A DNA stretch of 59,052 nt from Microbulbifer taiwanensis (GCF_014904815.1 NZ_JACZFR010000039.1:1-59052); one strand, 5' to 3'; shown: positions 17,108 to 26,178, counted from the stretch's first letter. Translations and numbers: made by a program. The notes: generated from the sequence alone by a model not told the origin.

Positions 17108-18256
17108 ATGGCCGAAGCCTACATAGTCGACGCAATCAGAACCCCCACCGGCCGACGCAAGGGCGGCCTGGCGCATATCCACGGCGCCGACCTGGGCGCC
17201 CATGTACTGAAAAACATCGTAGAGCGCAACGGCATTCCCGACGCGGATTACGAAGACGTAATCTTCGGCTGCGTGGACACCATAGGGCCGCTGGCCGGCG
17301 ATATAGCCCGCACCTGCTGGCTGGCCGCCGGCCTGGATCAATCTGTTCCCGGCACGACGGTGGACCGCCAGTGCGGCTCCTCCCAGCAGGCGGTGCACTT
17401 CGCCGCCCAGGCGGTGATGTCCGGCTGTATGGATGTGGTGGTGGCCGGCGGCGTGCAGACCATGACCCAGATTCCGATTTCCTCGGCGATGATCGCCGCC
17501 GAACCCCTGGGCTTTAAGGATCCTTTCTCCGGCTCCGAGGGCTGGGTGGCCCGCTACGGCACAGAGCCGCCGACGCAGTTCAAGTCGGCGCAGATGATCG
17601 CCGACAAGTGGGGCTTCAGCCGCGAGCAGCTGGAAGAATATTCGCTGGAATCCCACCGGCGCGCACTGCAGGCAATCGAAGAGGGCCGCTTTTCGCGCGA
17701 AATAGTCCCGCTGGCCGGTGTGGTCAACGACGAGACACCGCGGCAGACGTCGCTGGAAAAAATGGCGGAGCTGGAGCCAATATTCGGCTGTGATAAGGTC
17801 ACCGCCGGCGTCGCCTCCCAGACCTGCGACGCCGCCTCGGCGCTGCTGATCGTGTCCGAACAGGCACTGAAAAAATACCAGCTGATGCCGCGCGCGCGCA
17901 TTCACCATATGAGCGTGCGCGCCGAAGATCCCATCTGGATGCTGACCGCGCCGATTCCCGCCACCGAGTACGCGCTGAAGAAAGCCGGTATGTCCCTCGC
18001 GGATATCGACCTGGTGGAAATCAACGAGGCCTTCGCCTCTGTGGCCATGGCCTGGCTGGCGGAAACCGGTTACCCGCACGTGCAGACCAACGTCAACGGC
18101 GGCGCCATAGCCCTGGGTCACCCGCTCGGCGCCACCGGCACAAAGTTGATGACCACCCTGCTGCACGAACTGGAGCGCACCGGCGGCCGCTACGGCCTGC
18201 AGACCATGTGCGAGGGCGGTGGCCAGGCAAACGTAACCATTATCGAAAGGCTCTGA
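17108..18256 (+). CDS. fadA6: Thiolase (FadA6 type)
   Basis: 382-residue acetyl-CoA acyltransferase. Cys89 in DRQCGSSQQA is the nucleophile, GHPLGATG gives the His and MCEGGGQAN the second Cys. The sequence is close to the FadA6 group of C/D-ring degradation, which releases acetyl-CoA. Repeats fill both flanking gaps, so transcription continuity is uncertain. Confidence 0.88.
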   Translation: MAEAYIVDAIRTPTGRRKGGLAHIHGADLGAHVLKNIVERNGIPDADYEDVIFGCVDTIGPLAGDIARTCWLAAGLDQSVPGTTVDRQCGSSQQAVHFAAQAVMSGCMDVVVAGGVQTMTQIPISSAMIAAEPLGFKDPFSGSEGWVARYGTEPPTQFKSAQMIADKWGFSREQLEEYSLESHRRALQAIEEGRFSREIVPLAGVVNDETPRQTSLEKMAELEPIFGCDKVTAGVASQTCDAASALLIVSEQALKKYQLMPRARIHHMSVRAEDPIWMLTAPIPATEYALKKAGMSLADIDLVEINEAFASVAMAWLAETGYPHVQTNVNGGAIALGHPLGATGTKLMTTLLHELERTGGRYGLQTMCEGGGQANVTIIERL

Positions 18257-18288
18257 TCCACGGGAAAGCCCCTGATTTACGGGAAAGA

Positions 18289-18363
18289 CCCTGTAGGAGC
18301 CTGCTTGCAGGCGAACAGAGCAAGGCTCCGTAGCCGTTCGCCTGCAAGCAGGCTCCTACAGGG
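18289..18363. repeat. TGTAGGAGC-type hairpin repeat, copy 1
   Basis: CCCTGTAGGAGCCTGCTTGC and its downstream complement form a stem of about 28 bp. Same ends as 23381-23459 but a different inner stem. It has no T-run and lies between fadA6 and an SDR gene. Confidence 0.8.
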
Positions 18364-18423
18364 TGATTGCCCCAAACTCATTGGGGTGCCGGGCTCTGAA
18401 GAATTAAAAAGACGAGGTAGGAA

Positions 18424-19308
18424 ATGGGTATCTGCAACAACCGCGTAGTCATAGTCACCGGCGCCGGCGGCGGCCTCGGCGCAGCCCACGCAAAGGCCTT
18501 CGCCGCCGAGGGCGCCTGCGTGCTGGTTAACGATATCAACACCGATGCCGCGCAAAAGGTAGTGGATGAGATCGTTGCTGCCGGCGGTCGCGCTGTGGTG
18601 AACAATTCCGATATCACCAATTACGTCGACTGTGAAAACGCGGTAACCCAGGCGCGCGAGACCTACGGCGGCCTGCATGTGGTGGTGAACAATGCGGGTA
18701 TCAACCGCGACCGCATGTTCGCGTCCATGACCGAACAGGAGTGGGACGCGATTATGGCGGTGCACCTGAAGGGCCACTTCTGTATCAGCAGCCACGCGGT
18801 GCGCTACTGGCGCGATCTGGCCAAGGCAGGAGAGACGGTAAACGCGCGCATTATCAACACCACCTCCGGCGCCGGCCTGCAGGGCTCCATCGGCCAGTCC
18901 AACTACGCCGCTGCCAAGGCCGGCATAGCCGCGCTGACCCTGAACCAGGCCGCGGAGCTGGGCCGCTACGGTATCACCTCCAATGCGATAGCCCCGGCGG
19001 CGCGCACCGGTATGACCACCGCGGTGGAAGCCATGGCCGAGCGTATGGCCAAGCCGGAAGACGGCAGCTTCGATTACTGGGCCGCGGAAAATGTCTCACC
19101 CCTGTTGGTGTGGCTGGGCTCCGAAGCATCCTCCCACGTCAGCGGGCGTATCTTCGAATCCGAGGGTGGGCGCATCTCCATCGCCGACGGCTGGCGCAGC
19201 ACCCAGGGTGTGGACAAGGGAGAGCGCTGGCAGCCGACGGAAATTGCCGCGGCAATGGAGGAATTACTCGGCAGGGAAGTGCCGGCTCAGAAAGTTTACG
19301 GCACCTGA
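18424..19308 (+). CDS. SDR oxidoreductase, Rv3548c/17-beta-HSD4-like
   Basis: 294-residue SDR with TGAGGGLGAAHAKAFA, VNNAGINRDRM and the catalytic SNYAAAKAG. The extended C-terminal region after GGRISI is typical of multifunctional-enzyme-type 3-hydroxyacyl-CoA dehydrogenases and of the mycobacterial gene next to echA20. Probably oxidises a hydroxyacyl-CoA formed during C/D-ring beta-oxidation. Confidence 0.82.
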   Translation: MGICNNRVVIVTGAGGGLGAAHAKAFAAEGACVLVNDINTDAAQKVVDEIVAAGGRAVVNNSDITNYVDCENAVTQARETYGGLHVVVNNAGINRDRMFASMTEQEWDAIMAVHLKGHFCISSHAVRYWRDLAKAGETVNARIINTTSGAGLQGSIGQSNYAAAKAGIAALTLNQAAELGRYGITSNAIAPAARTGMTTAVEAMAERMAKPEDGSFDYWAAENVSPLLVWLGSEASSHVSGRIFESEGGRISIADGWRSTQGVDKGERWQPTEIAAAMEELLGREVPAQKVYGT

Positions 19309-19330
19309 TACTGAATTTTTGAGGTCCAGA

Positions 19331-20500
19331 ATGCAGTTCGCCTTTACCGAAGAACAACAGATGATCCGCGATACCGCGGAACAGTTTCTCGCCGAAGTCT
19401 CCACCAGCGAGGCGATACGCAGCGCGATGGAAACCGAACTCGGTTATCAGCCGGAACTCTGGCAGCGCATCTGCGGCGAGCTCTACTGGCAGGCGATCCA
19501 TATTCCGGAAGCCTACGGCGGTATGGGCCTCGGCCAGGTGGAACTGGCGGCGATGCTGGAGCAGATGGGCCGCTACCTGCTGTGCTCACCTTTTTTCTCC
19601 ACCGTCTGCCTCGGCGCCAATGCGCTGATGGTCGCCGGCACCGAGGCGCAGAAAGAAAAGTACCTGCCGCGTATCTGCGAGGGGCTCACCGCGACCCTGG
19701 CCTACACGGGAATTTCCGCTGCCCGGGGCGGCGGCCGCTGGGGTGCGGATGCGGTGGAGGCGATTGCCGAACGCGACGGCGATGAATTTATATTGAACGG
19801 CACACTGCGCTTTGTACCCGACGGCGCCAGCGCCGAGCTTCTTATTGTCGCCGCGCGCGCGGCCGGCACCTCCGGTGAAGCAGGCATCAGCCTGTTTGTG
19901 GTGCCGGCGGAGAGTCCCGGGATCGAGCGCAAACTGCTGCCGACCATGGACCAGACCCGCAAGCAGGCCGAGATTGTTCTCAGCGACCTGCGCCTGCCCG
20001 CCGATACGTTGATGGGAGCTGAAGGCGATGCCTGGCCGCAGCTGCAGAAAATCCTGCAGCTGGCCACCGTGGCCCAGGCCGCGGAGCAGATGGGCGGCGC
20101 CCAGCAGTCGCTGGACCTGGCGGTGGAATACAGCAAGGAGCGGGCGCAGTTCGGCCGCCCGATTGCCGGCTTCCAGGCGATCAAGCACAAGGCCGCGGAC
20201 ATGATGACCCGTACAGAGGTGGCCCGCTCGGCGGTCTACTACGCCGCCTGTGTGGCCGAGGAGGCTGTCGAGGGCGGAGAACTTGCAGGCGAACTGGGTG
20301 AGGCGGCGAGTATCGCCAAGGCCTACTGTTCCGATGCCTATTTCCAGAATGCCGGCGATGCGCTGCAGATACACGGCGGTGTCGGCTTTACCTGGGAATA
20401 CGACGTGCACCTGCACCTGAAGCGCGCCAAGGCCAGCGAGCATTTTCTCGGCAGCGGCGACTACCACCGCGAGCGCGTTGCGCAGTTGCTGCTGGATTGA
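19331..20500 (+). CDS. Acyl-CoA dehydrogenase, second pair, small-type subunit
   Basis: 389 residues from the ATG at 19331. QFAFTEEQQMIRDTAEQF and YSKERAQFGRPIAGFQ are clear family segments, while the usual YEGT loop is missing (VHLHLKRAKASEHFLG at the end). It pairs with the next gene in the style of steroid alpha2beta2 dehydrogenases (FadE31-33 group). Confidence 0.83.
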   Translation: MQFAFTEEQQMIRDTAEQFLAEVSTSEAIRSAMETELGYQPELWQRICGELYWQAIHIPEAYGGMGLGQVELAAMLEQMGRYLLCSPFFSTVCLGANALMVAGTEAQKEKYLPRICEGLTATLAYTGISAARGGGRWGADAVEAIAERDGDEFILNGTLRFVPDGASAELLIVAARAAGTSGEAGISLFVVPAESPGIERKLLPTMDQTRKQAEIVLSDLRLPADTLMGAEGDAWPQLQKILQLATVAQAAEQMGGAQQSLDLAVEYSKERAQFGRPIAGFQAIKHKAADMMTRTEVARSAVYYAACVAEEAVEGGELAGELGEAASIAKAYCSDAYFQNAGDALQIHGGVGFTWEYDVHLHLKRAKASEHFLGSGDYHRERVAQLLLD

Positions 20501-20521
20501 GATTCCTGATAGAAGTTTATT

Positions 20522-20659
20522 GGCGGCCCTGCTACCGGGTATGTCCTTGCGAGACACGGGCTAGGCGCCCCCCCTAAATACATCCCTGTAGGCTTGTCGG
20601 CCGGGTCCCTCCGGCCGACAGTCTCGCAAGGACATACCCGGCATCAGGGCCTTCGCATC
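20522..20659 (+). repeat. Three-way-junction repeat, copy B (with internal insertion)
   Basis: Arms 20537-20555/20621-20639 are perfect over 19 bp. The inner hairpin is GTCGGCCGG/CCGGCCGAC. A short GC-rich insertion replaces the usual CGCCGTG before the ATACATCCCTGTAGG core. Confidence 0.85.
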
Positions 20660-20699
20660 TGACTGTTGTGTCGTAGCTATAGTCGGAAAGGTAAAGAAT

Positions 20700-21896
20700 A
20701 TGAAACTGAGTTTTAGCCCCGAAGACGAAGCCTTCCGCCGCGAAGTGGCCGACTGGCTGAAGGAAAACCTGCGCGGCGAATTCGAGCAGCTGAAATTCCG
20801 CGGCGGCCCCGGCGACGAGCATATGTTCGCCGAGGAGCGCCAGCGCTGGGAGCAGAAACTGGCTGAGGGCGGCTGGACCTGTGTCGGTTGGCCGAAGGAG
20901 CACGGCGGGCGCGGCTGTTCCATCGAGCAGCAGGTGATTTTCCACGAGGAGTACGCCCGCGCCGGTGCACCGGGCCGTGTCGGTCATATCGGTGAAGGCC
21001 TGGCGGGTCCGACGATTATCGCCTTCGGCTCGGAGGCGCAGCAGAAAAAATACCTGCCCGGAATTTTGGCCGGCACCGAGCTCTGGTGTCAGGGCTATTC
21101 TGAGCCGGGCGCCGGTTCTGATCTGGCCAATGTGAAAACCCGCGCGCGCTTCGATGAAGCGAAGGGCAAGTGGATTCTCAACGGCCAGAAGGTCTGGACC
21201 TCGCTGGCGCAGGAGTCGGATTACTGTTTCGTCATTGCGCGCACGGATCCCGAATCGAAAGGGCACAAGGGCCTGGGCTTTTTCCTGGTCAGCATGCACC
21301 AGCCGGGCATCGAGGTGCGCGGTATCCAGCAGATTACCGGCACCAGCGAGTTCAACGAGGTGTTCTTCGACGATGCCGAGTGCGATGCCGAGGATATCGT
21401 CGGCCAGCCGGGCGACGGCTGGAAGGTGGCCATGGGCCTGCTGGGCTTCGAGCGCGGCGTGTCGACGCTGGGCCAGCAGATGCAGTTCCAGAATGAGCTG
21501 AACGAGATAGTGCGCATCGCGAAAGAAAACGGTGCGGCGCAGAACCCGGCCATCCGCCAGCGCATTGCCCAGGCGCACACGGAACTGAAAATCATGCGCT
21601 ACAACTCGATGCGCATGCTGTCGGGCCAGAGCGGCAGCGACGGCAGCCTGCAGAAGGAGGCGCTGATCTACAAGCTGTTCTGGGCTACCTGGCACCGCAG
21701 CCTGGGTGAGCTGGCGATGGACGTACTGGGGCCCGAGAGCCAGATACTGGAAGCGGCTCCCTACGAACTGAGCCGCCTGCAGTCCATGTACCTGTTCGTG
21801 CGCTCCGACACCATCTACGGCGGCACCAACGAAATCCAGCGCAATATTATCGCCGAGCGCGGCCTGGGCATGCCCAGGGAACCGCGGCCCGCCTAG
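20700..21896 (+). CDS. Acyl-CoA dehydrogenase, second pair, large-type subunit (FadE30/31-like)
   Basis: 398 residues with GYSEPGAGSDLAN and the C-terminal IYGGTNEIQRNIIAERGLGMP, where Gly takes the Glu position of YEGT enzymes. AAGGTAAAG lies before the ATG. Two repeats of the same family bracket this gene, so its mRNA may be cut off from its neighbours by strong structure. Confidence 0.85.
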   Translation: MKLSFSPEDEAFRREVADWLKENLRGEFEQLKFRGGPGDEHMFAEERQRWEQKLAEGGWTCVGWPKEHGGRGCSIEQQVIFHEEYARAGAPGRVGHIGEGLAGPTIIAFGSEAQQKKYLPGILAGTELWCQGYSEPGAGSDLANVKTRARFDEAKGKWILNGQKVWTSLAQESDYCFVIARTDPESKGHKGLGFFLVSMHQPGIEVRGIQQITGTSEFNEVFFDDAECDAEDIVGQPGDGWKVAMGLLGFERGVSTLGQQMQFQNELNEIVRIAKENGAAQNPAIRQRIAQAHTELKIMRYNSMRMLSGQSGSDGSLQKEALIYKLFWATWHRSLGELAMDVLGPESQILEAAPYELSRLQSMYLFVRSDTIYGGTNEIQRNIIAERGLGMPREPRPA

Positions 21897-21911
21897 TGGC
21901 TTTGGCTTAGA

Positions 21912-22034
21912 GGCGGCCCTGCTACCGATATTTGTTTGCGGGACACGCCGTGAATACATCCCTGTAGGCTTGTCTGCGAGGTCCCTCTCGCAGACAGTCC
22001 CGCAAACAAATATCGGCATCAGGACCTTCGCATC
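21912..22034 (+). repeat. Three-way-junction repeat, copy C
   Basis: Arms 21927-21944/21997-22014 (18 bp, perfect) differ in sequence from copies A, B and D. The inner hairpin is GTCTGCGAG/CTCGCAGAC, with the same TACATCCCTGTA core. Confidence 0.85.
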
Positions 22035-22082
22035 GAGTCTCGTGGCTCGACGCACAGCGTATAGAAAATTTCGGAGAAACTG

Positions 22083-22874
22083 ATGGATATTCACAATCCA
22101 ACCTATGTTCCCGGCCACCAATTACTGGCCGGAAAATCCGTACTGATCACCGCCGCCGCCGGCGCCGGTATCGGCTTTGCAGCGGCGCTGAAAGCCGTGC
22201 AGGAAGGCTGCCGCGGTATAGTCATCAGCGATATCCACGAGGGGCGCCTTAACGAAGCGGTGGAGATGCTGAAAAAGGAAACCGGCCTGGACCAGGTCTA
22301 CGGCAAGACCTGTAACGTCGCCGATGAGGAACAGGTGCAGGCGCTGGTCGCCTTTGCCGAGGAAAAGCTCGGCGGCGTCGATGTGTTGATCAACAACGCC
22401 GGCCTGGGCACCAGCAAGGCGTTGATCGATATGGCGGACGACGAGTGGATGAAGGTGATCGACGTCACCCTGAACGGCACCATGCGCATGACCCGCCAGA
22501 TGATGAAGGTGATGAAGGCCCGCGGCCAGGGCGGGGTGATCGTCAACAACTCCTCCGTCCTCGGCTGGCGCGCGCAAAAGGAGCAGGCCCACTACGCCGC
22601 CGCCAAGGCCGGCGTTATGGCCCTGACCCGCTGCGCGGCGCTGGAGGCGGCGGAATTCGGCGTGCGCATCAATTCCGTGGCGCCGTCCCTGTGCGCCCAC
22701 CCGATGCTGAAAAAATCCGCCCCGGAAGCCCTGCTGAAACAACTGGAAGGCCGCGAAGCCTACGGCCGTGGCGCCGAGGCCTGGGAAGTCGCGAATGTAA
22801 TGATCTTCCTGGCTTCCGACTATTCGAGCTACCTGACCGGCGAGAACATCGCCTGCTCCAGCCAACAGGCCTGA
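22083..22874 (+). CDS. ipdF: C/D-ring SDR (IpdF)
   Basis: 263-residue SDR strongly resembling mycobacterial IpdF, a dehydrogenase for the 5-hydroxy group of HIC-type CoA esters. Shared segments: LITAAAGAGIGFA, VLINNAGLG, NNSSVLGWRAQ, HYAAAKAGVMALTRC and FLASDYSSYLTGE. GGAG precedes the ATG by 6 bases. maoC follows after 22 bases. Confidence 0.9.
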   Translation: MDIHNPTYVPGHQLLAGKSVLITAAAGAGIGFAAALKAVQEGCRGIVISDIHEGRLNEAVEMLKKETGLDQVYGKTCNVADEEQVQALVAFAEEKLGGVDVLINNAGLGTSKALIDMADDEWMKVIDVTLNGTMRMTRQMMKVMKARGQGGVIVNNSSVLGWRAQKEQAHYAAAKAGVMALTRCAALEAAEFGVRINSVAPSLCAHPMLKKSAPEALLKQLEGREAYGRGAEAWEVANVMIFLASDYSSYLTGENIACSSQQA

Positions 22875-22896
22875 GCAAGAAAGCGGAACCCGAACA

Positions 22897-23358
22897 ATGC
22901 CAAAAATATTCGAAACGCCACTGCAACTGGAAATTGCCATAGGTCAACGCCTCGGCGAGACCGACTGGCTCGAAATAGACCAGAACCGCATCAACCTCTT
23001 CGCCGAAGCCACCGGCGACCACCAGTGGATTCACGTCGACCCGGCGCGCGCTGCCAGCGGCCCCTTCGGCTGCACCATAGCCCACGGCTACCTGACCCTT
23101 TCTCTGGTCAATCTGTTCCTGCCGCAGATCATCGAGGTGCGCGGTATCAGCATGGGCGTCAACTACGGCTGCGACAAGGTGCGCTTTCCGTCGCCGGTAA
23201 ATGTGAATTCCAGGGTGCGTGGTGTTGGCGAACTGCTGCAGGTGGAAAACGTAAAGGGCGGTGTCCAGGCCACCATCCGTGTCACCGTGGAAATCGAGAA
23301 TAGCGACAGGCCCGCCTGTGTGGTGGAAACCATTTCCAGATATTACCCACAGCAATAA
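22897..23358 (+). CDS. MaoC-like (R)-enoyl-CoA hydratase
   Basis: 153-residue single hotdog domain. The hydratase signature is visible as ATGDHQWIHVDPARA (Asp/His pair), followed by GCTIAHGYLTLSL. Likely hydrates an enoyl-CoA in C/D-ring or side-chain beta-oxidation, giving substrates for the neighbouring SDRs and thiolase. Confidence 0.85.
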   Translation: MPKIFETPLQLEIAIGQRLGETDWLEIDQNRINLFAEATGDHQWIHVDPARAASGPFGCTIAHGYLTLSLVNLFLPQIIEVRGISMGVNYGCDKVRFPSPVNVNSRVRGVGELLQVENVKGGVQATIRVTVEIENSDRPACVVETISRYYPQQ

Positions 23359-23380
23359 CTAAATCCGATTTAGAACTCCC

Positions 23381-23459
23381 CTTGTAGGAGCGGCCCATGG
23401 CCGCGATAGATCTCTGCCACTACCACACATCCATCGCGGCCATGGGCCGCTCCTACAAG
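23381..23459. repeat. TGTAGGAGC-type hairpin repeat, copy 2
   Basis: CTTGTAGGAGCGGCCCATGG and its complement pair over about 27 bases around a loop. Nearly the same inner stem as the copy truncated at the window end (58984-59052). It is followed directly by a 67-bp REP-like unit. Confidence 0.85.
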
Positions 23460-23467
23460 ATACATAT

Positions 23468-23534
23468 CGTCGTTCCGGCGCAGGCCGGAACCCAGGTGCC
23501 CCAAACCTGGATACCGGCCTCCGCCGGTATGACG
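23468..23534. repeat. 67-bp REP-like palindrome
   Basis: CGTCGTTCCGGCGCAGGCC with its inverted counterpart ending GACG. It lies between maoC and the second thiolase. Confidence 0.8.
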
Positions 23535-23629
23535 AATAACCGCCTAGTCCAAAAAGACGTAACCAAGCCCACCTCCGAAACCCAATAATATTCCCAGCCA
23601 AAAGAAAATAATCGTGCTGAGGAATCCCC

Positions 23630-24832
23630 ATGCGCCAAGCAGTCATAGTCTCCACCGCCAGGACCGCCCTGGCCAAGTCCTTCCGCGGCGCCTTCAACGA
23701 TACCGAGGCACCGGCACTGGGCGGACATGTGGTGCGCGCGGCGGTGGAGAAGGCCGGTATAGACCCGGCCCGTGTGGACGACTGCATCTTCGGCGCCGCC
23801 GCCCAGCAGGGCACCCAGGCCTATAACCTCGGCCGCCTCTGCGCCATCGCCGGCGGCCTGCCGGAATCCACTGCGGGCATGGCCATAGAGCGTCAGTGCT
23901 CCTCGGGCCTGATGAGTATCGCCACCGCGGCCAAAAGCATCATCTGTAACGAGTACGATATCGCCGTGGCCGGTGGGGTCGAGTCCATCTCACTGACGCA
24001 GAACAAGCACAAGAACAGCTACCGCAATGTGTCCAAGACGGTCACCGAGATAGATCCCTGTGCTTATATCCCGATGATCGAGACCGCGGAGATAGTGGCC
24101 GAGCGCTACGGCATCTCCCGCGAGGCCCAGGACGAGTACGCCCTGCAGAGCCAGCAGCGCACAGCCGCCGCGCAGCGGGCCGGGCTGTTCGAGGGCGAGA
24201 TAGAGCCCTTCACCGCGACCAAAGCAATTTTCAACAAGGAAACCCGCGAGACCAGCTACGAGCAGGTGACCCTGGACCGGGACGAGTGCAACCGCCCCAA
24301 TACCACGCTGGAGAGCCTGAGCGGCCTGGAGCCCGTGTGGAAGGACGGTCGCTGGGTCAAGCAGGGCAAATATATTACCGCCGGCAATGCCTCGCAGCTT
24401 TCCGACGGCGCTGCGGCGGTGGTGGTGATGGGTTCGCAGCTGGCAGAAAAGCAGGGCCTGCAGCCCCTGGGCGCCTACCGCGGCCTGGCCGTTGCCGGCT
24501 GCCGCTCCGACGAGATGGGTATAGGCCCGGTATTCGCGGTGCCGAAACTGCTGCAGCGCCACGGCCTCAAGACCGGCGATATCGGCCTGTGGGAACTGAA
24601 CGAGGCCTTCGCCTCCCAGGTGCTCTACTGCCGCGACAAGCTGGGTATCGACAACGAGTTGCTCAATGTCAACGGCGGTGCCATCTCCATCGGCCACCCC
24701 TTCGGCATGAGCGGCGCGCGCATGGTCGGCCACGCCCTGCTCGAGGGCAAGCGCCGCGGCGTCAAGTATGTGGTGGTGACCATGTGTATCGGCGGCGGTA
24801 TGGGTGCTGCCGGATTGTTTGAAGTTTTCTAA
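23630..24832 (+). CDS. Acetyl-CoA acetyltransferase/thiolase
   Basis: 400-residue thiolase with nucleophile Cys90 (RQCSSG), His in GHPFGMSG and Cys in [10 protein letters not shown]. It is a second, different thiolase from FadA6 and may serve another chain-shortening step, for example FadA5-like side-chain or later-ring thiolysis. A rho-independent terminator follows. Confidence 0.85.
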   Translation: MRQAVIVSTARTALAKSFRGAFNDTEAPALGGHVVRAAVEKAGIDPARVDDCIFGAAAQQGTQAYNLGRLCAIAGGLPESTAGMAIERQCSSGLMSIATAAKSIICNEYDIAVAGGVESISLTQNKHKNSYRNVSKTVTEIDPCAYIPMIETAEIVAERYGISREAQDEYALQSQQRTAAAQRAGLFEGEIEPFTATKAIFNKETRETSYEQVTLDRDECNRPNTTLESLSGLEPVWKDGRWVKQGKYITAGNASQLSDGAAAVVVMGSQLAEKQGLQPLGAYRGLAVAGCRSDEMGIGPVFAVPKLLQRHGLKTGDIGLWELNEAFASQVLYCRDKLGIDNELLNVNGGAISIGHPFGMSGARMVGHALLEGKRRGVKYVVVTMCIGGGMGAAGLFEVF

Positions 24833-24902
24833 TGCGCTATCGGCCGCAAGATACTTTTGCCGGCCAGTCGTTTTGTTCCCCCCACGTCATCGGGGTTCTC
24901 TC

Positions 24903-24943
24903 GCGGGTAGATGTTTGTGCTGCAAACACGCCCGCTTTTTTTT
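24903..24943 (+). terminator. Rho-independent terminator after the second thiolase
   Basis: A stem with strong outer GCGGG/CCCGC and inner GTTTG/CAAAC pairs is followed by eight T residues (24936-24943). Confidence 0.75.
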
Positions 24944-24991
24944 GCCTGAAATTCGAGTAGCAAAATAAGCACAATAAACATGGAGACTGAG

Positions 24992-25765
24992 ATGAACAGT
25001 GACAACTTCCCTCAGGGCGCGGCCCTGATCTACGGCGGCAGTGGCGGCCTGGGCGCGGCCTGTGCCGAGCGCATCGCCGCCTACGGTGGCGATCTGGCCA
25101 TCACCTACCGCGGCAACCGCGACAGGGCCGAAACCGCAGCCGCGGAAATAGAGGCGCTGGGTCGACGCTGCTCGGTGCACCAGGCGGACCTGTCCCGGGC
25201 GGAGTCGGTCACCGAGGCCTTCGATGCGGCTGTCGCCGCCCACGGCCGCGTACACACGGTGGTAGTCGCGGCCGGCTCGGATATCTCCCAGCCCTACCTG
25301 GCGGAAACCAGCGAGGAGCAGTGGCAGCAGGTGATCGACAACGATCTGAACGGCTTCTTCCGCATCGCCAGGAAGGCGATACCCCATATGCGCGAACAGG
25401 GCGGCGGCAGCTTTGTGCACATCTCCTCGGCGGCCCTGCTGCGCACCGCACCCAAGGACGTACTCTCGGCCGCACCCAAGGCGGGTATAGATGCGCTGAT
25501 CAAATATATCGCCAAGGAGGAGGGCATCCACAATATCCGCGCAAACTCGGTGGCCATAGGCGTGATAGAGGCGGGCATCTTCCTGCGCCTGGAAAAGGAG
25601 GGGGTGTTCGACCAGCGCTGGAAGGAAGCGGTTAAGGGCGGACTCTGCCTGAAGCGTTTCGGCAAGGCGCGGGATGTGGGTGAGGCCGCGGCCTATTTTG
25701 CCTCCAACCGCGCCAACTATGTGACCGGGCAGCTGATCAGTGTCGATGGTGGCTACAGTGTTTGA
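24992..25765 (+). CDS. SDR-fold protein with Ser in place of the catalytic Tyr
   Basis: 257 residues from the ATG at 24992, chosen because GGAG lies 6 bases before it; an ATG at 24980 is the alternative. Glycine motif YGGSGGLGAACAE is kept, but the YxxxK site reads S-A-A-P-K, so Tyr is replaced by Ser. The end has the usual TGQLISVDGGYS. It follows the thiolase terminator and so has its own promoter. Activity may be altered or absent. Confidence 0.8.
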   Translation: MNSDNFPQGAALIYGGSGGLGAACAERIAAYGGDLAITYRGNRDRAETAAAEIEALGRRCSVHQADLSRAESVTEAFDAAVAAHGRVHTVVVAAGSDISQPYLAETSEEQWQQVIDNDLNGFFRIARKAIPHMREQGGGSFVHISSAALLRTAPKDVLSAAPKAGIDALIKYIAKEEGIHNIRANSVAIGVIEAGIFLRLEKEGVFDQRWKEAVKGGLCLKRFGKARDVGEAAAYFASNRANYVTGQLISVDGGYSV

Positions 25766-25812
25766 ATACTCTGACTGCGTACACTAGACGGCCCAGATTG
25801 TTTCTCAAGTAA

Positions 25813-25839
25813 GCCGAGCAGTGCCAGGCACTGCTCGGC
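25813..25839. repeat. Perfect 27-bp palindrome
   Basis: 13-base arms GCCGAGCAGTGCC and GGCACTGCTCGGC flank a single base, 48 bases after the SDR stop. No T-run; it could help end transcription or bind a protein. Confidence 0.55.
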
Positions 25840-26121
25840 GAGAATCAGCGTATCTGCACCAAAGGTTCGACAAGGTGAATAAAAGAACTGATTCGCCGTG
25901 CAATATTGTCCGCTATTAAGCTCATCTTGAAGGGCAATGTCATCAATGGTGGGATGCGCCTAATAAAGTTTTCCAAAAACTTACGATTCATTAGGGGCTA
26001 GGTCTGGCTGCGTAAATTTGCGTGACCTCCCCCATCCAGGGCGCATTCGCGCCCCTGTCCCGACTCCCGGCTTCCCCGGCCGCAGCTCCTCTCCTTCGCC
26101 AATCGGCACACCCATTTATTA

Positions 26122-26178
26122 ATCCATAAGAAGCCGTCTTTTTGCCATGTTCCAGGGCGGCGGCCCGGCGTTAGAGTA
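26122..26178 (+). promoter_or_regulatory. Conserved 57-bp promoter block upstream of folE
   Basis: ATCCATANGAAGNCGT, then a T-run, CCATG, and TAGAGTA at the end occur here and at 32881-32937 with identical spacing. TAGAGT can serve as a -10 box, and no good -35 is seen at the proper distance. This fits activator-dependent transcription, perhaps by the AraC protein encoded nearby. Confidence 0.6.

Noticed and set aside
20574..22121. 515-residue minus-strand frame over the acyl-CoA dehydrogenase
   Set aside because: Covers a repeat and an antisense region with no family match.
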